Source: an uncultured Clostridia bacterium
GTDB taxonomy: Bacteria > Bacillota > Clostridia > Christensenellales > Borkfalkiaceae
Direction: 5' to 3'
DNA: 64,000 nucleotides
Assembly (NCBI GenBank): GCA_947625245.1
Contig: CANQNO010000006.1
Location: 1-64,000, forward strand
In this document: one piece after another, positions 23,209 through 32,156 of the stretch
Numbering within the stretch: position 1 is the first letter of the stretch
How the letters are laid out: each line of letters opens with the position of its first letter
Made by a program: the position numbers and the translations under genes
The notes under the pieces: generated by a model
What the model was told of the DNA's origin: nothing
Seen by the model: only the letters and a program-made list of their open reading frames with translations
The model's database searches: none

Positions 23209-23735
23209 TAAAGGCTATTGAGGAGCTTTTGGACGCCCTCGGCGAGGATCGCTCGCGCGAGGGGCTTAAAGACACGCCGAGGCGGGTCGCCGACGCGTAT
23301 GCCGAACTGCTTTCGGGCGAGGGAAAGACGGCGGACGAGTGTCTTTCCAAAACCTTTGCGGGAGCGGGCGGGGAGCTTGTAATAGAAAAGGACATAAGCT
23401 TTTCTTCTACCTGCGAGCATCATCTCATGCCATTTTTCGGCAAAATAGCCATAGCGTATATTCCCGACGGAAAAGTCGTGGGCATATCCAAACTTGCCCG
23501 CACGGTCGAAATTTTTTCAAAGAGATTACAGATACAGGAAAGGCTCACAAGCAGTATAGCCGAAGAAATAATGCGCTGTCTCAAACCCAAAGGGGTTATG
23601 GTGGTATGCGAAGCCGAGCACACCTGCATGACCTGCCGCGGCGTAAAAAAACCGGGCAGCAAGACGGTGACATACGCCGTTGCGGGGAATTTCCCCAAAG
23701 AGAAAAAAGACGAAGTTTTCGGGCTTCTGAAATGA
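23190..23735 (+). CDS. folE: GTP cyclohydrolase I
   Basis: 181 residues. Opens GTP to 7,8-dihydroneopterin triphosphate. The zinc ligands are visible in S-T-C-E-H-H-L-M-P-F and C-M-T-C-R-G-V; EGLKDTPRRVA, GISKLAR and QIQERLT are present. GTG 23190 is chosen because AAGGAGG lies 7 bp upstream and MDREKVIKAI-type N-termini are normal. Its TGA overlaps the folP ATG. Confidence 0.95.
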   Translation: MDREKVIKAIEELLDALGEDRSREGLKDTPRRVADAYAELLSGEGKTADECLSKTFAGAGGELVIEKDISFSSTCEHHLMPFFGKIAIAYIPDGKVVGISKLARTVEIFSKRLQIQERLTSSIAEEIMRCLKPKGVMVVCEAEHTCMTCRGVKKPGSKTVTYAVAGNFPKEKKDEVFGLLK

Positions 23736-24517
23736 AGATAGGCAAGCGGGAATTTTCGGGTTACACCTATGTAATGGCTATAATAAACCTGACGCCCGAC
23801 AGCTTTTACGCGGCGAGCCGCAAAACCGCGGACAACCTGCTTTTCGCCGTCGAAAAGGCGATTGGCGACGGCGCGGCTGTAATAGACATAGGCGCGCAGT
23901 CCACCCGTCCCGGCTACGAAAAAATAAGCGCAGACGAGGAGACGGAGCGCTTTTTAAAACCCCTTAACATGATAAAGGCAAGGTTCGACATACCCGTTTC
24001 GGTGGACACCTTCTACGAAAAATGCGCGCTGGCGGCGCTTGGCGCGGGCGCGGATATGATAAACGACGTATGGGGGCTTACCTATGATAGGGGGATGGCA
24101 GACGCCGTGGCAAAATACGGCGCTTCCGTATGTATAATGCACAATTCCCCGTCGCCCCTTAAAGGGGATATCTGGCAGCCCGTTTTGGGTTTTCTTGAAA
24201 ATTCCGTCAAAACAGCTTTAAATGCGGGCATAGACGGCGATAAAATAATACTTGACGGCGGCATAGGCTTCGCCAAAGACAGGGAACAGAATTTTGAGCT
24301 TTTGAACAATTACCAAAGGCTCGGTTCTTTGGGGTATCCCACATTGCTGGGCTGTTCGCGCAAGTCCATGTTCGGCGGAAAGCCCGAGGACAGGCTGAGC
24401 GCAACGGTTGAAGCCACGCGCCTCGCCTGCAAAAAGGGCGTACTCTTCGTGCGGGTCCACGACGTAAAGGAAAACGCTATGGCGATAGAAGAATATTACA
24501 GGCGGGCGGAGGGATAA
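23732..24517 (+). CDS. folP: Dihydropteroate synthase
   Basis: 261 residues. Joins p-aminobenzoate to dihydropterin pyrophosphate. MAIINLTPDSFYAASR, D-I-G-A-Q-S-T-R-P-G, VSVDTF, MINDVWG, CIMHN and LDGGIGFAKD are the DHPS pterin- and pABA-site motifs. ATGA overlap with folE. Note DIGAQSTRPG where DIGGESTRPG is most common. Confidence 0.95.
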   Translation: MKIGKREFSGYTYVMAIINLTPDSFYAASRKTADNLLFAVEKAIGDGAAVIDIGAQSTRPGYEKISADEETERFLKPLNMIKARFDIPVSVDTFYEKCALAALGAGADMINDVWGLTYDRGMADAVAKYGASVCIMHNSPSPLKGDIWQPVLGFLENSVKTALNAGIDGDKIILDGGIGFAKDREQNFELLNNYQRLGSLGYPTLLGCSRKSMFGGKPEDRLSATVEATRLACKKGVLFVRVHDVKENAMAIEEYYRRAEG

Positions 24518-24518
24518 T

Positions 24519-25337
24519 TTGGATAAAATTTTGATACGCGGGCTGGAAATTTCCGCCTGCCACGGCGTAAAGGATTTCGAAAAAACCGAACCGCAGCCGT
24601 TTGTGTTCGACGCCGACCTGTATTACGATTTCGGCGCCGCATACCGTTCTGACGATTTAGCCGACACTTTAAACTATTCCGAAGCCTGCAAAATAATAGC
24701 GGCGACGGCGACGGGCAGGTCTTTTAACCTGATAGAAAAACTTGTGTACGAGTGCGCATATGCGGTTATGGACAAGCTTCCCGCAAAAAAAATGATCCTT
24801 ACGGTCTACAAGCCGCAAGCCCCCATGAAGCAAAAATTTTCCTCCGTCGGCGTAACGGCGGAAGTGGAGCGCAACACCGTTTATCTGTCTCTCGGTTCGA
24901 GCGAGGGCGACAGGAAAAAATATCTCGGCGCGGCTTTAAACGCGCTTGACGCCCATCCCTTAATAAAATTGAAAAAGGTGTCGTCATTTATAGAAACGGA
25001 GCCGTACGGCGGCGTTGCCTCAAACAGGTTTTTAAACTGTGCGGCAGAGATAGAAACCCTTCTCACCCCGCAGGCGCTTTTGTCATTTGCGCAGGAGGTG
25101 GAAGCCCGCAACGGCAGGACGCGCGTCCGCCGCTGGGCGGACAGGACGCTGGATATAGACATAATCTTTTTCGGCAAAAAAGTAATTGCGGAGGACAACC
25201 TTATAATTCCCCACCCCGATTATGCGCGGCGCGGCTTTGTGCTGGAGCCTCTTTGCGAAATCGCGCCCGCTTTCGTCTGCCCCGTATACAGAAAATCCGT
25301 CAAAGATTTATTGTGCAATTTGCACAAAAATAATTAA
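24519..25337 (+). CDS. Bifunctional dihydroneopterin aldolase / HPPK
   Basis: 272 residues, a FolB-FolK fusion. Residues 1 to ~118 are dihydroneopterin aldolase (ISACHGVKDFEKTEPQPF, NYSEACK, NLIEKLV). From ~122 it is 6-hydroxymethyl-dihydropterin pyrophosphokinase (VYLSLGSSEGDRKKYL, SSFIETEPYGG, RWADRTLDIDIIFFG, IPHPDYARRGFVLEPL). Together with FolE and FolP it supplies dihydropteroate. It starts with TTG one base after the folP stop. The fusion is known in other bacteria. The terminator is not obvious. Confidence 0.93.
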   Translation: MDKILIRGLEISACHGVKDFEKTEPQPFVFDADLYYDFGAAYRSDDLADTLNYSEACKIIAATATGRSFNLIEKLVYECAYAVMDKLPAKKMILTVYKPQAPMKQKFSSVGVTAEVERNTVYLSLGSSEGDRKKYLGAALNALDAHPLIKLKKVSSFIETEPYGGVASNRFLNCAAEIETLLTPQALLSFAQEVEARNGRTRVRRWADRTLDIDIIFFGKKVIAEDNLIIPHPDYARRGFVLEPLCEIAPAFVCPVYRKSVKDLLCNLHKNN

Positions 25338-25366
25338 ATAATCTATACAAAAAAAAAGTTGTATGT

Positions 25367-25372
25367 TATAAT
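25367..25372 (+). promoter_or_regulatory. Extended -10 promoter of the Ppx/GppA gene
   Basis: TATAAT preceded by TGT, 64 bp before the TTG start. No clear -35 at 17 bp, so this is an extended -10 candidate. Confidence 0.45.
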
Positions 25373-25435
25373 GTGTACCTGAAAGAATTTGTTTTTAAGC
25401 AAAGTGGCGGCATAACCGCCCGTGAGGAGTGCATT

Positions 25436-26950
25436 TTGGAAAAAATAGGCATTATTGATTTGGGCTCTAATTCGGCAAGACTTGTTATCGTGAATCTCTT
25501 CGCGGACGGCTACTTTATGGTAGTCGACGAGCTGAAAGAGAGCGTCAGATTGGGTCAGGATATGGAGCGCGACGGATTTTTGAAGCCGGCGCGCGTTGCC
25601 GAAACCATAAAAACGCTTAAAATGTTCCGCAAACTCTGCGACGCAAGCGGTGTTACGCGCACTATAGCCGTTGCCACCGAAGCGGTGCGCAGGGCAAAAA
25701 ACCAGCGCAGTTTTCTCGACGAAATACAGGCGAACTGCGGGATAAAGATCCGCGTTCTTTCCGCCGAAGAAGAGGCTATTCTTGTATACCGCGGCGTAAT
25801 AAACACCATGGATATCCCTAAGGGGATAATCCTCGAAATAGGCGGAGGATCCACCAAAATAGTTTATTACAACCGCAGGAACATGCTCAATTTCGTAACG
25901 CTGCCTTTCGGCGCGGTGACTTTGACGGGGCTGTTTTCGGGCGACGGGCTTAAACCCGAAGAGCAGGCGGCTAAAATAGAGGAATTTTTCACCGACCAGC
26001 TGAGCAAAGTGGAGTGGCTGAAAGAAGTAGACCCCGACACGCAGATGATAGGCGTGGGCGGTTCGTTCAGAAATCTTTTCAAAATAGCCAAAATGGTTAC
26101 CAAATATCCTTTGGACACCGTACACAATTACCATATGGCGACGGAAGATTTTGTGCCCGTATACGATATGCTCAAAGTCCTCGACCTTGACAAAAAGAAG
26201 AAGATAAAGGGGCTTTCCGCCGAGCGCGCCGACATCTTGCCCGCCGCTCTCGCGGTGATAAAGGCGTTTATAAACTATATGAACGTGGACGGCTTCACGC
26301 TGTCGGGCGCGGGGCTGAGAGAGGGCATTATGTTCAACCAGGCTCTTCCCATGACGGCGGAAAAGCCCATTGCCGACGTATTGACCTATTCCCTTTCCAC
26401 GTTGATCAAATATTACGATTGCGACGAAAAGCACGTGGAGCATGTGGTAAATTTAAGCATACAGCTCTTTAAACAGCTGCGCGTATTGCATAAGTTTCCC
26501 CGGCAGTATTTAAGGGTCCTCAAAGTTGCGGCAATGTTGCACGACTGCGGCATGCGCATAAAGTATTACAACCACCAGCGCCACAGTTGGTATATGATAT
26601 TGAACTCCACCCTTTACGGCGTAAGCCACCGCGACATAGTGCTTGCGGCGTTTGTTGCCTGCTGTCATAAAAAAGAGGACATCAACATGTACGATTGGGC
26701 GAGGTTCAGGGATATCGTCACCGACGACGACCTCGAAATCGTAAAGAAACTGGGCGTAATGCTCAGGATAGCCGAAAGTCTCGACAGGGCGAATTCGGGC
26801 ACCATCAAGAGCGTGAATTGCGACATTTTGGGCGATTCCGTAATAATGAAAACCGAAGTCGACGGGGATGCGGCTCTCGAAATCAAAAACGCAATGGCGG
26901 CGAGCGCCGAATTCAGAAAATCTTTCCACAAAAATCTCGAAATTCTGTAA
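25436..26950 (+). CDS. Ppx/GppA phosphatase with C-terminal HD domain
   Basis: 504 residues. The N-terminal ~300 residues are an ASKHA-fold Ppx/GppA domain (IDLGSNSARLV, AVATEAVR, SAEEEA, EIGGGSTKI, PFGAVTL). The C-terminal ~190 residues form an HD domain (HVVNLSIQLF, AAMLHDCGM, HRDIVLAAFVACCH). Expected to hydrolyse polyphosphate and/or pppGpp; the HD part may add nucleotide phosphatase activity. The start is TTG 25436, placed 6 bp after GAGGAG; upstream in-frame codons lack a ribosome-binding site. Confidence 0.88.
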   Translation: MEKIGIIDLGSNSARLVIVNLFADGYFMVVDELKESVRLGQDMERDGFLKPARVAETIKTLKMFRKLCDASGVTRTIAVATEAVRRAKNQRSFLDEIQANCGIKIRVLSAEEEAILVYRGVINTMDIPKGIILEIGGGSTKIVYYNRRNMLNFVTLPFGAVTLTGLFSGDGLKPEEQAAKIEEFFTDQLSKVEWLKEVDPDTQMIGVGGSFRNLFKIAKMVTKYPLDTVHNYHMATEDFVPVYDMLKVLDLDKKKKIKGLSAERADILPAALAVIKAFINYMNVDGFTLSGAGLREGIMFNQALPMTAEKPIADVLTYSLSTLIKYYDCDEKHVEHVVNLSIQLFKQLRVLHKFPRQYLRVLKVAAMLHDCGMRIKYYNHQRHSWYMILNSTLYGVSHRDIVLAAFVACCHKKEDINMYDWARFRDIVTDDDLEIVKKLGVMLRIAESLDRANSGTIKSVNCDILGDSVIMKTEVDGDAALEIKNAMAASAEFRKSFHKNLEIL

Positions 26951-26954
26951 CCAT

Positions 26955-26976
26955 ATGCCGTCCGCACGGACGGCAT
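26955..26976 (+). terminator. Short hairpin between ppx and maf
   Basis: ATGCCGTCCG and its complement (26955-26964, 26967-26976) pair with a minimal loop. Only a short T run follows (ACTTTTT), so it is a weak terminator or attenuator. Confidence 0.45.
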
Positions 26977-26995
26977 TATAACTTTTTGCCGGCTT

Positions 26996-27550
26996 ATGAA
27001 ATATATTCTTGCAAGCGCTTCGCCGAGGCGCAGCATGCTCTTAAAAAGTATTTTGCCCGAATTCGACACAGTGCCCGCCAAACGGGAAGAGCGCGTAAAC
27101 ATGTCGCTGTTCCCCGAACAAATGGCTTGCGCGCTCGCCGAAAGCAAGTGCGACGAAGTGTTCGAAAAATATCCCGACGCCACGGTTATCGGTTGCGACA
27201 CCATAGTGGTATTCGGTAAAGAGGTGTTGGGCAAACCCAAAAACCGCGACGACGCCGCCGCAACTCTAAAAAGGCTTTCGGGCAACACCCATTATGTGAT
27301 TACCGCGGTGTGCGTACAGAACAAGTACAAAAAATTAACCGAATACGAGCGGACGGAAGTAAAATTCAACGTGCTTTCGGACGAGTTCATAAAAATTTAC
27401 GTGGACAGCGGTTCCCCGCTCGACAAAGCCGGCAGTTACGGTATACAGGACGGCGGGCTTGTAAAGGAATATTACGGAAATTATACAAACGTAGTGGGCT
27501 TGCCCATCCAGCTTACTAAAAAACTGCTTGAAAAGGTAAACGACATATGA
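26996..27550 (+). CDS. maf: Maf-family nucleoside-triphosphate pyrophosphatase
   Basis: 184 residues. ILASASPRR, REER, V-I-G-C-D-T-I-V, GKPKN and GSYGIQ are Maf motifs. It hydrolyses dTTP/UTP or modified nucleotides to monophosphates and is linked to septum control in Bacillus. ATGA overlap with the MreB-like gene, the same adjacency as the Bacillus maf-mre region. Confidence 0.93.
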   Translation: MKYILASASPRRSMLLKSILPEFDTVPAKREERVNMSLFPEQMACALAESKCDEVFEKYPDATVIGCDTIVVFGKEVLGKPKNRDDAAATLKRLSGNTHYVITAVCVQNKYKKLTEYERTEVKFNVLSDEFIKIYVDSGSPLDKAGSYGIQDGGLVKEYYGNYTNVVGLPIQLTKKLLEKVNDI

Positions 27551-28563
27551 AGAGAATTGCCATAGATTTAGGCTCAGGGCTCACCAAAATTTATATGCCC
27601 GGGAGCGGGGTCGTCTTAACCGAATCCACCTGCATAGCGGTGGAAGAAATTTTCGGCGCAGACGGACAAAAAAAATTCACCGTAAAGGCTTGCGGCGAAA
27701 AAGCCCGCGCGCTTTCGGGCAGGGCGGCGCAGAACACCGTGATAGTAAATCCCGTATTCGAGGGGGATATAGTTCACCCCAACCTTGCCGCGCGCCTTTT
27801 ATCGTACTTCCTCGAAAAGGTGGAAATAACGGGAAGAAAGCTCAGGCGCACGGAGGCTATTTTCATAATTCCGTGCGGGATAAGCGAACAGATAAAAGAC
27901 AAGTACAGGCGGCTTGCCGCCGACGTAGGGTTTGAAACGACCTATTTCACCCTTACGCCCTATGCGGCGGTTTTGGGGCATAACGTCTCCATAAGCGAGA
28001 GTACCCCCAAATTTTCGCTGGATATAGGCTGTACCATAACCAACATAGCGGCGTTTTCGCAGGACGGGATAATCGCAGGTCTCAACGTCAATTTAGGCGG
28101 CAGTAACATAGACAGGCAGCTAATTGACGAGCTTGCCGAAAATTTTTCGTTCAGAGTGGGCGCCCTCACCGCCGAAAAGCTGAAAAACACGGTGGGAAGC
28201 CTATTGCACGACGACAACAAAATGACCGTTGCGGACGGTCGCGACGCAAATTCGGGCGCGCCCGCTTCGCTCTGCGTGAATTCCGAAAAACTCCTGCCCA
28301 TAATAACGGCGTATGTGGATAAAATTACCGAATACGTGCAGCTTGTCATTTCCAAATTGCCGCCCGACGTAACTTCGGCTGTAATGCGCGGCGGTATATA
28401 TCTTACGGGCGGGCTTGTAAAGCTTGACGGGCTGCCCGAATATATCGAAAAAAAGCTCTCTATTCCCGTAAATGTGCCAGAAGAGCCGCAGCTTGCCGCA
28501 GTGATAGGCGGCGGAGCCATACTTTCGGACGACGGGCTTTTGGACAGGCTTGCCACCGAATAA
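27547..28563 (+). CDS. MreB/Mbl-like actin homologue
   Basis: 338 residues, close to MreB length. Phosphate-1 motif IAIDLGSGLTKIYMPGSG, phosphate-2 S-L-D-I-G-C-T-I-T-N-I, adenosine motif G-G-I-Y-L-T-G-G-L are recognisable, and NPVFEGDIVHPN corresponds to MreB's P-x-x-G-x-I-x-D. It is divergent from textbook MreB. No mreC or mreD follows, so it may act alone or with distant partners in wall elongation. Confidence 0.78.
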   Translation: MKRIAIDLGSGLTKIYMPGSGVVLTESTCIAVEEIFGADGQKKFTVKACGEKARALSGRAAQNTVIVNPVFEGDIVHPNLAARLLSYFLEKVEITGRKLRRTEAIFIIPCGISEQIKDKYRRLAADVGFETTYFTLTPYAAVLGHNVSISESTPKFSLDIGCTITNIAAFSQDGIIAGLNVNLGGSNIDRQLIDELAENFSFRVGALTAEKLKNTVGSLLHDDNKMTVADGRDANSGAPASLCVNSEKLLPIITAYVDKITEYVQLVISKLPPDVTSAVMRGGIYLTGGLVKLDGLPEYIEKKLSIPVNVPEEPQLAAVIGGGAILSDDGLLDRLATE

Positions 28564-28573
28564 AATTATAAAC

Positions 28574-28625
28574 ACCTCCAAAAACGGGCAGCCCGCAATT
28601 TTGCGGGCTGCCCGTTTTTGGAGGT
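28574..28625. terminator. Bidirectional terminator, 25-bp perfect stem
   Basis: Arms 28574-28598 and 28601-28625 pair perfectly. It separates the convergent mreB-like and membrane-protein genes and contains A5/T5 tracts on both sides. Confidence 0.9.
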
Positions 28626-28637
28626 TAATTTTTATGG

Positions 28638-29885
28638 TTACGCTTTCGCGCTTTTGCGGAGTTTTCGTATTTTACGCTTTATGGGGAACGCCCAGAATAT
28701 CGAAACTATCCATAAGAGAAGATAGCAACCGCCGCTTATCCAGGTCAGCGAGGATATAGCCGCCAAAATCGCCGCTAAGTTTATGCCTGCTTCGGCGGGA
28801 ACGAGGGCGGAAAGCACAGAACCCGCCACAAGGGGAAGAACCCCGAAAACAAAGCAGGGGAAGAACCCGAGCAACTTAACATACCACATTGTAAAACGCT
28901 TGTTTTTGGCAAAAAGATGTGCAAAGGCGAATATGAACAGCACAAGCCATACGGCGGCGAAGCCCATCATTACAAAAGAAATATATTTAAAGTAGGGCAA
29001 TATGTTATCGAGAGAGGAATTGATGCTGTCGAGAGGACTTCCCGAATCTCCGCTTTCGCCGAACATAGCCGTAATAAGTTCCTGATAGGTGGTATAAATT
29101 TTGCCGTCGTTATTGTTGTTTTCTTCTACAGCCGACGCGAGGGCGACGGGCGCAACGCCCTGCACGTTTCCGTCGGAATTGTTTCCGGATTCGTTCATGA
29201 TTTCGGATATGGTAACGCAAATAAAGTTTTCAAGGGTAACGTCGCCATCCACGGCTTCCGCCGCGTCGTCGTAATACTTCCTTATATATTCGCTCAATTC
29301 GTCTTTCATATCGTCTTCTATTAGCTGCGTTCCGTCGGCTGTCGTTGTTTGCCGCTGCAATTCGTCCACCAAATCATAAATAGCCTCGTCGATCTCCGTG
29401 TCGCTCTGCGCTTCGAAAACCGCGTTGAGTTTGCCGGTGACAGCTTTGACGTCTATATTATCGAGATCTATGTCCGAGTCGGGCTGGTAGTTTTCGATTA
29501 TTTGGGGAATAACGGTTACCACTACCGTGGAAAACAAATCCGCCTCGATCTGCGTAAAGATGTCGGCTACATATCCCGTGATCTGCGAGAAACCGTCGCC
29601 AGAGGCAAACTTATAAAGCCCTATAACGGTGACGTTGAGTTTTAAATTTTCGGTACTTTTCGTAAGCAGTCCTAAAATATTGCTCATTTCTTCGCTTTCT
29701 CCGGAGCCTTCACTTTCGTCGCCCGCGGCGCTGTCCATCGCGGAAACTATTTCGCCCGTAATCTTGCCCACGTTAACGGTAAGGATAGGTGCGAAAAGTA
29801 TGCTCAAAGCCGCAACCAACGACAAGACCATAACCACAATGTTGACGGGAATAAGCTTCTTTTGCAATCTTCCTATTTCGTTCAT
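28638..29885 (-). CDS. Membrane protein with large acidic extracytoplasmic domain
   Basis: 415 residues, no family recognised. One N-terminal membrane segment (~14-34), an acidic, Asp/Glu/Ser/Asn-rich domain of ~230 residues likely outside the cell, then about four C-terminal membrane segments (~290-405) and a basic tail KRKIRKLRKSAKA in the cytoplasm. AAAGGAGAG precedes the ATG. It stands alone between a terminator and the lepA promoter region. Confidence 0.75.
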   Translation of the reverse strand: MNEIGRLQKKLIPVNIVVMVLSLVAALSILFAPILTVNVGKITGEIVSAMDSAAGDESEGSGESEEMSNILGLLTKSTENLKLNVTVIGLYKFASGDGFSQITGYVADIFTQIEADLFSTVVVTVIPQIIENYQPDSDIDLDNIDVKAVTGKLNAVFEAQSDTEIDEAIYDLVDELQRQTTTADGTQLIEDDMKDELSEYIRKYYDDAAEAVDGDVTLENFICVTISEIMNESGNNSDGNVQGVAPVALASAVEENNNNDGKIYTTYQELITAMFGESGDSGSPLDSINSSLDNILPYFKYISFVMMGFAAVWLVLFIFAFAHLFAKNKRFTMWYVKLLGFFPCFVFGVLPLVAGSVLSALVPAEAGINLAAILAAISSLTWISGGCYLLLWIVSIFWAFPIKRKIRKLRKSAKA

Positions 29886-30005
29886 AGTTCTCTCCTTTTT
29901 AAAGAATTGTGTTAAGACATAATGATTTTATCATTAACGCCGCAAGCTGTCAACCGTGCCGCCGTCGTTGTATGTAAAAAAAATACGTTTGAGCGTTTAA
30001 ACCTA

Positions 30006-30034
30006 TTGCCAAACGACAAAGTTTTTTATATAAT
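30006..30034 (+). promoter_or_regulatory. lepA promoter giving a leaderless mRNA
   Basis: TTGCCA (30006-30011), a 17-bp spacer and TATAAT (30029-30034). Only six bases (AAACCT) separate the -10 box from the lepA ATG, so +1 coincides with the start codon. No Shine-Dalgarno exists. Confidence 0.75.
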
Positions 30035-30040
30035 AAACCT

Positions 30041-31846
30041 ATGGGCAAAAAGAACAATATCCGCAACTTCTGCATAATAGCGCACATAGACCACGGCAAG
30101 TCCACTCTCGCCGACAGGCTTATGGAGTGCACGGGGCAGGTCTCCGAGCGGGATATGGAAGCGCAGCTTCTCGATTCGATGGATATCGAAAGGGAGCGCG
30201 GCATAACCATAAAGCTCGCTCCCGTTAGAATGTTCTATAAGGCGGACGACGGCGAAGAATACGAACTCAATCTTATAGACACGCCCGGGCACGTGGATTT
30301 CACGTACGAAGTTTCCCGTTCTCTCGCCGCATGCGAGGGCGCTATCTTAATTGTCGACGCCACGCAGGGCGTGGAAGCGCAGACCCTCTCAAACGTATAT
30401 CTCGCCCTTGAAAACGACCTTGAAATTCTGCCGGTTATAAATAAGATAGACCTTGCTTCCGCCCGTCCCGAAGAGGCTAAAAAGGAAATAGAGGAAGTTA
30501 TAGGTTTGGACGCGTCCTATGCGCCCCTCGTTTCTGCGAAAGAGGGCATAAACATCCGCGAAGTGCTGGAGGACGTTATAAAATATTTCCCCGCGCCGCA
30601 GGGCGACGACGATGCCCCGTTAAAGGCGTTGATTTTCGACAGCTATTACGACAACTACAAGGGAGTAATTCTCTTTGTGCGGATAAAAGACGGCACGGTA
30701 AAGCCGGGCGACAGAATAAAAACTTTCCGTTCGGACAAGGAGTACGACGTGGTAGAGGTGGGCGCCTTCAATCCCCGCCTTCTTCCCAAAGAAATTCTTG
30801 TTTCGGGCGAAGTCGGCTATATAGCCGCTTCCATCAAATCCATACAGGACGTCGCCGTGGGCGATACAGTAACGGGTGTTTTACGTCCCGCCGCCGAACC
30901 TTTGCCCGGCTATAAAAAGGTGCAGAGCGTAGTGTTCTGCGGGATATATCCCCTCGACGGCAGCAAGTTCAACGACCTCAAAGACGCCTTGTTAAAGTTA
31001 CAGCTTAACGACGCGTCGCTCTTGTTCGAGCCCGACAGTTCGGTCGCGCTGGGCTTCGGCTTCCGTTGCGGCTTTTTGGGGCTTTTGCATATGGAGATAA
31101 TACAGGAGAGGCTGGAAAGGGAGTTCGGGCTGGAGATAATAACCACCGCGCCGTCAGTAAGCTACAAGGTAGTAAAAACGGACGGGGAGGAGCTGTTTGT
31201 GGACAACCCCTCGCACCTGCCTCCCGTTTCTGAAATAGAGCATATAGAGGAGCCGATAGTCAAAGCCGATATCTATTCCCCGCCCGATTATTTGGGTCAG
31301 ATAATGGACCTGTGCCGCGAAAAGCGGGGTGTGTTTTTGCAGATGACCTATCTGGACAAGTCGAGGGTGCGGCTGGAATACCGCCTGCCCCTCAACGAAA
31401 TAATTTTCGACTTCTTCGATTCCATAAAATCCCGCACCCGAGGCTATGCGAGCTTCGATTACGAGCTCTGCGGCTACGAAAAGAGCAAGCTGGTAAAAAT
31501 GGACATACTCTTAAACGGCGAAATATGCGACGCGCTCTCCATGATAGTCCACGAGGACAGCGCGTATCCGCGCGGCAGAACGCTTTGCGAAAACCTCAAA
31601 GACGCAATTCCACGCCAGCTCTTCGAAATCCCCGTACAGGCGGCGATAGGCGGCAAAATCATAGCGAGGGAAACGGTTAAAGCCATGCGCAAGGACGTGC
31701 TCGCCAAATGTTACGGCGGCGATATCACCCGCAAAAAGAAGTTGCTCGAAAAGCAGAAAGAGGGCAAAAAGCGCATGAGGCAGATAGGCAACGTGGAAGT
31801 GCCCAGCGAAGTGTTCATGCAGATTTTAAAGACCAATAAAGACTGA
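30041..31846 (+). CDS. lepA: Elongation factor 4 (LepA)
   Basis: 601 residues, full length. A ribosome-associated GTPase thought to act in initiation/biogenesis and back-translocation. G-motifs: [23 protein letters not shown]. The C-terminal LepA-specific domain ([25 protein letters not shown]) is intact. The start is fixed by the promoter spacing. It heads lepA-ogt-hemW-GNAT; lepA-hemW adjacency is widely conserved. Confidence 0.97.
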   Translation: MGKKNNIRNFCIIAHIDHGKSTLADRLMECTGQVSERDMEAQLLDSMDIERERGITIKLAPVRMFYKADDGEEYELNLIDTPGHVDFTYEVSRSLAACEGAILIVDATQGVEAQTLSNVYLALENDLEILPVINKIDLASARPEEAKKEIEEVIGLDASYAPLVSAKEGINIREVLEDVIKYFPAPQGDDDAPLKALIFDSYYDNYKGVILFVRIKDGTVKPGDRIKTFRSDKEYDVVEVGAFNPRLLPKEILVSGEVGYIAASIKSIQDVAVGDTVTGVLRPAAEPLPGYKKVQSVVFCGIYPLDGSKFNDLKDALLKLQLNDASLLFEPDSSVALGFGFRCGFLGLLHMEIIQERLEREFGLEIITTAPSVSYKVVKTDGEELFVDNPSHLPPVSEIEHIEEPIVKADIYSPPDYLGQIMDLCREKRGVFLQMTYLDKSRVRLEYRLPLNEIIFDFFDSIKSRTRGYASFDYELCGYEKSKLVKMDILLNGEICDALSMIVHEDSAYPRGRTLCENLKDAIPRQLFEIPVQAAIGGKIIARETVKAMRKDVLAKCYGGDITRKKKLLEKQKEGKKRMRQIGNVEVPSEVFMQILKTNKD

Positions 31847-31847
31847 G

Positions 31848-32156
31848 ATGGATTTTTTCGGAAAAGTATACGAAACGGTTAAAAAAATACCCGCGGGCAA
31901 AGTGCTCTCTTACGGCGACGTCGCGGCAATGGCAGGCTGTCCGCGCGCGGCGCGCAGCGTGGGTTGGGCGCTTCACTCAAATCCCCGCCCGGGCGAAATA
32001 CCCTGCCACAGGGTCGTATTTAAGGACGGTTCGGTAAGCAGCGGTTTCGCGTTCGGCGGACCGCAGGTGCAGAGGGCTATGCTCGAAGCCGAAGGCATAG
32101 TGTTCTCCCGCGACGGGAAAGCCGATATGAATATTTACCGTTGGGAGGGAAACTGA
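31848..32156 (+). CDS. Single-domain O6-alkylguanine-DNA alkyltransferase-like protein
   Basis: 102 residues, only the MGMT DNA-binding/active-site domain (VYETVKKIPAGKVLSYGDVA, RSVGWALHSNP). The reactive cysteine is kept in I-P-C-H-R-V; alkyltransferase-like (ATL) proteins usually have Trp there. So methyl transfer is possible even though the N-terminal domain is missing. One base after lepA; its TGA overlaps the hemW ATG. Confidence 0.85.
   Translation: MDFFGKVYETVKKIPAGKVLSYGDVAAMAGCPRAARSVGWALHSNPRPGEIPCHRVVFKDGSVSSGFAFGGPQVQRAMLEAEGIVFSRDGKADMNIYRWEGN

Noticed and set aside
25343..26443. Minus-strand open frame of 366 codons antisense to the Ppx/GppA gene
   Set aside because: Shadow of a well-supported gene; GC-rich coding strands give long antisense frames throughout this window.
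31848..32156. Calling the MGMT-domain protein a catalytically dead ATL protein
   Set aside because: The active-site cysteine (PCHRV) is present, whereas ATL proteins replace it, usually by tryptophan.
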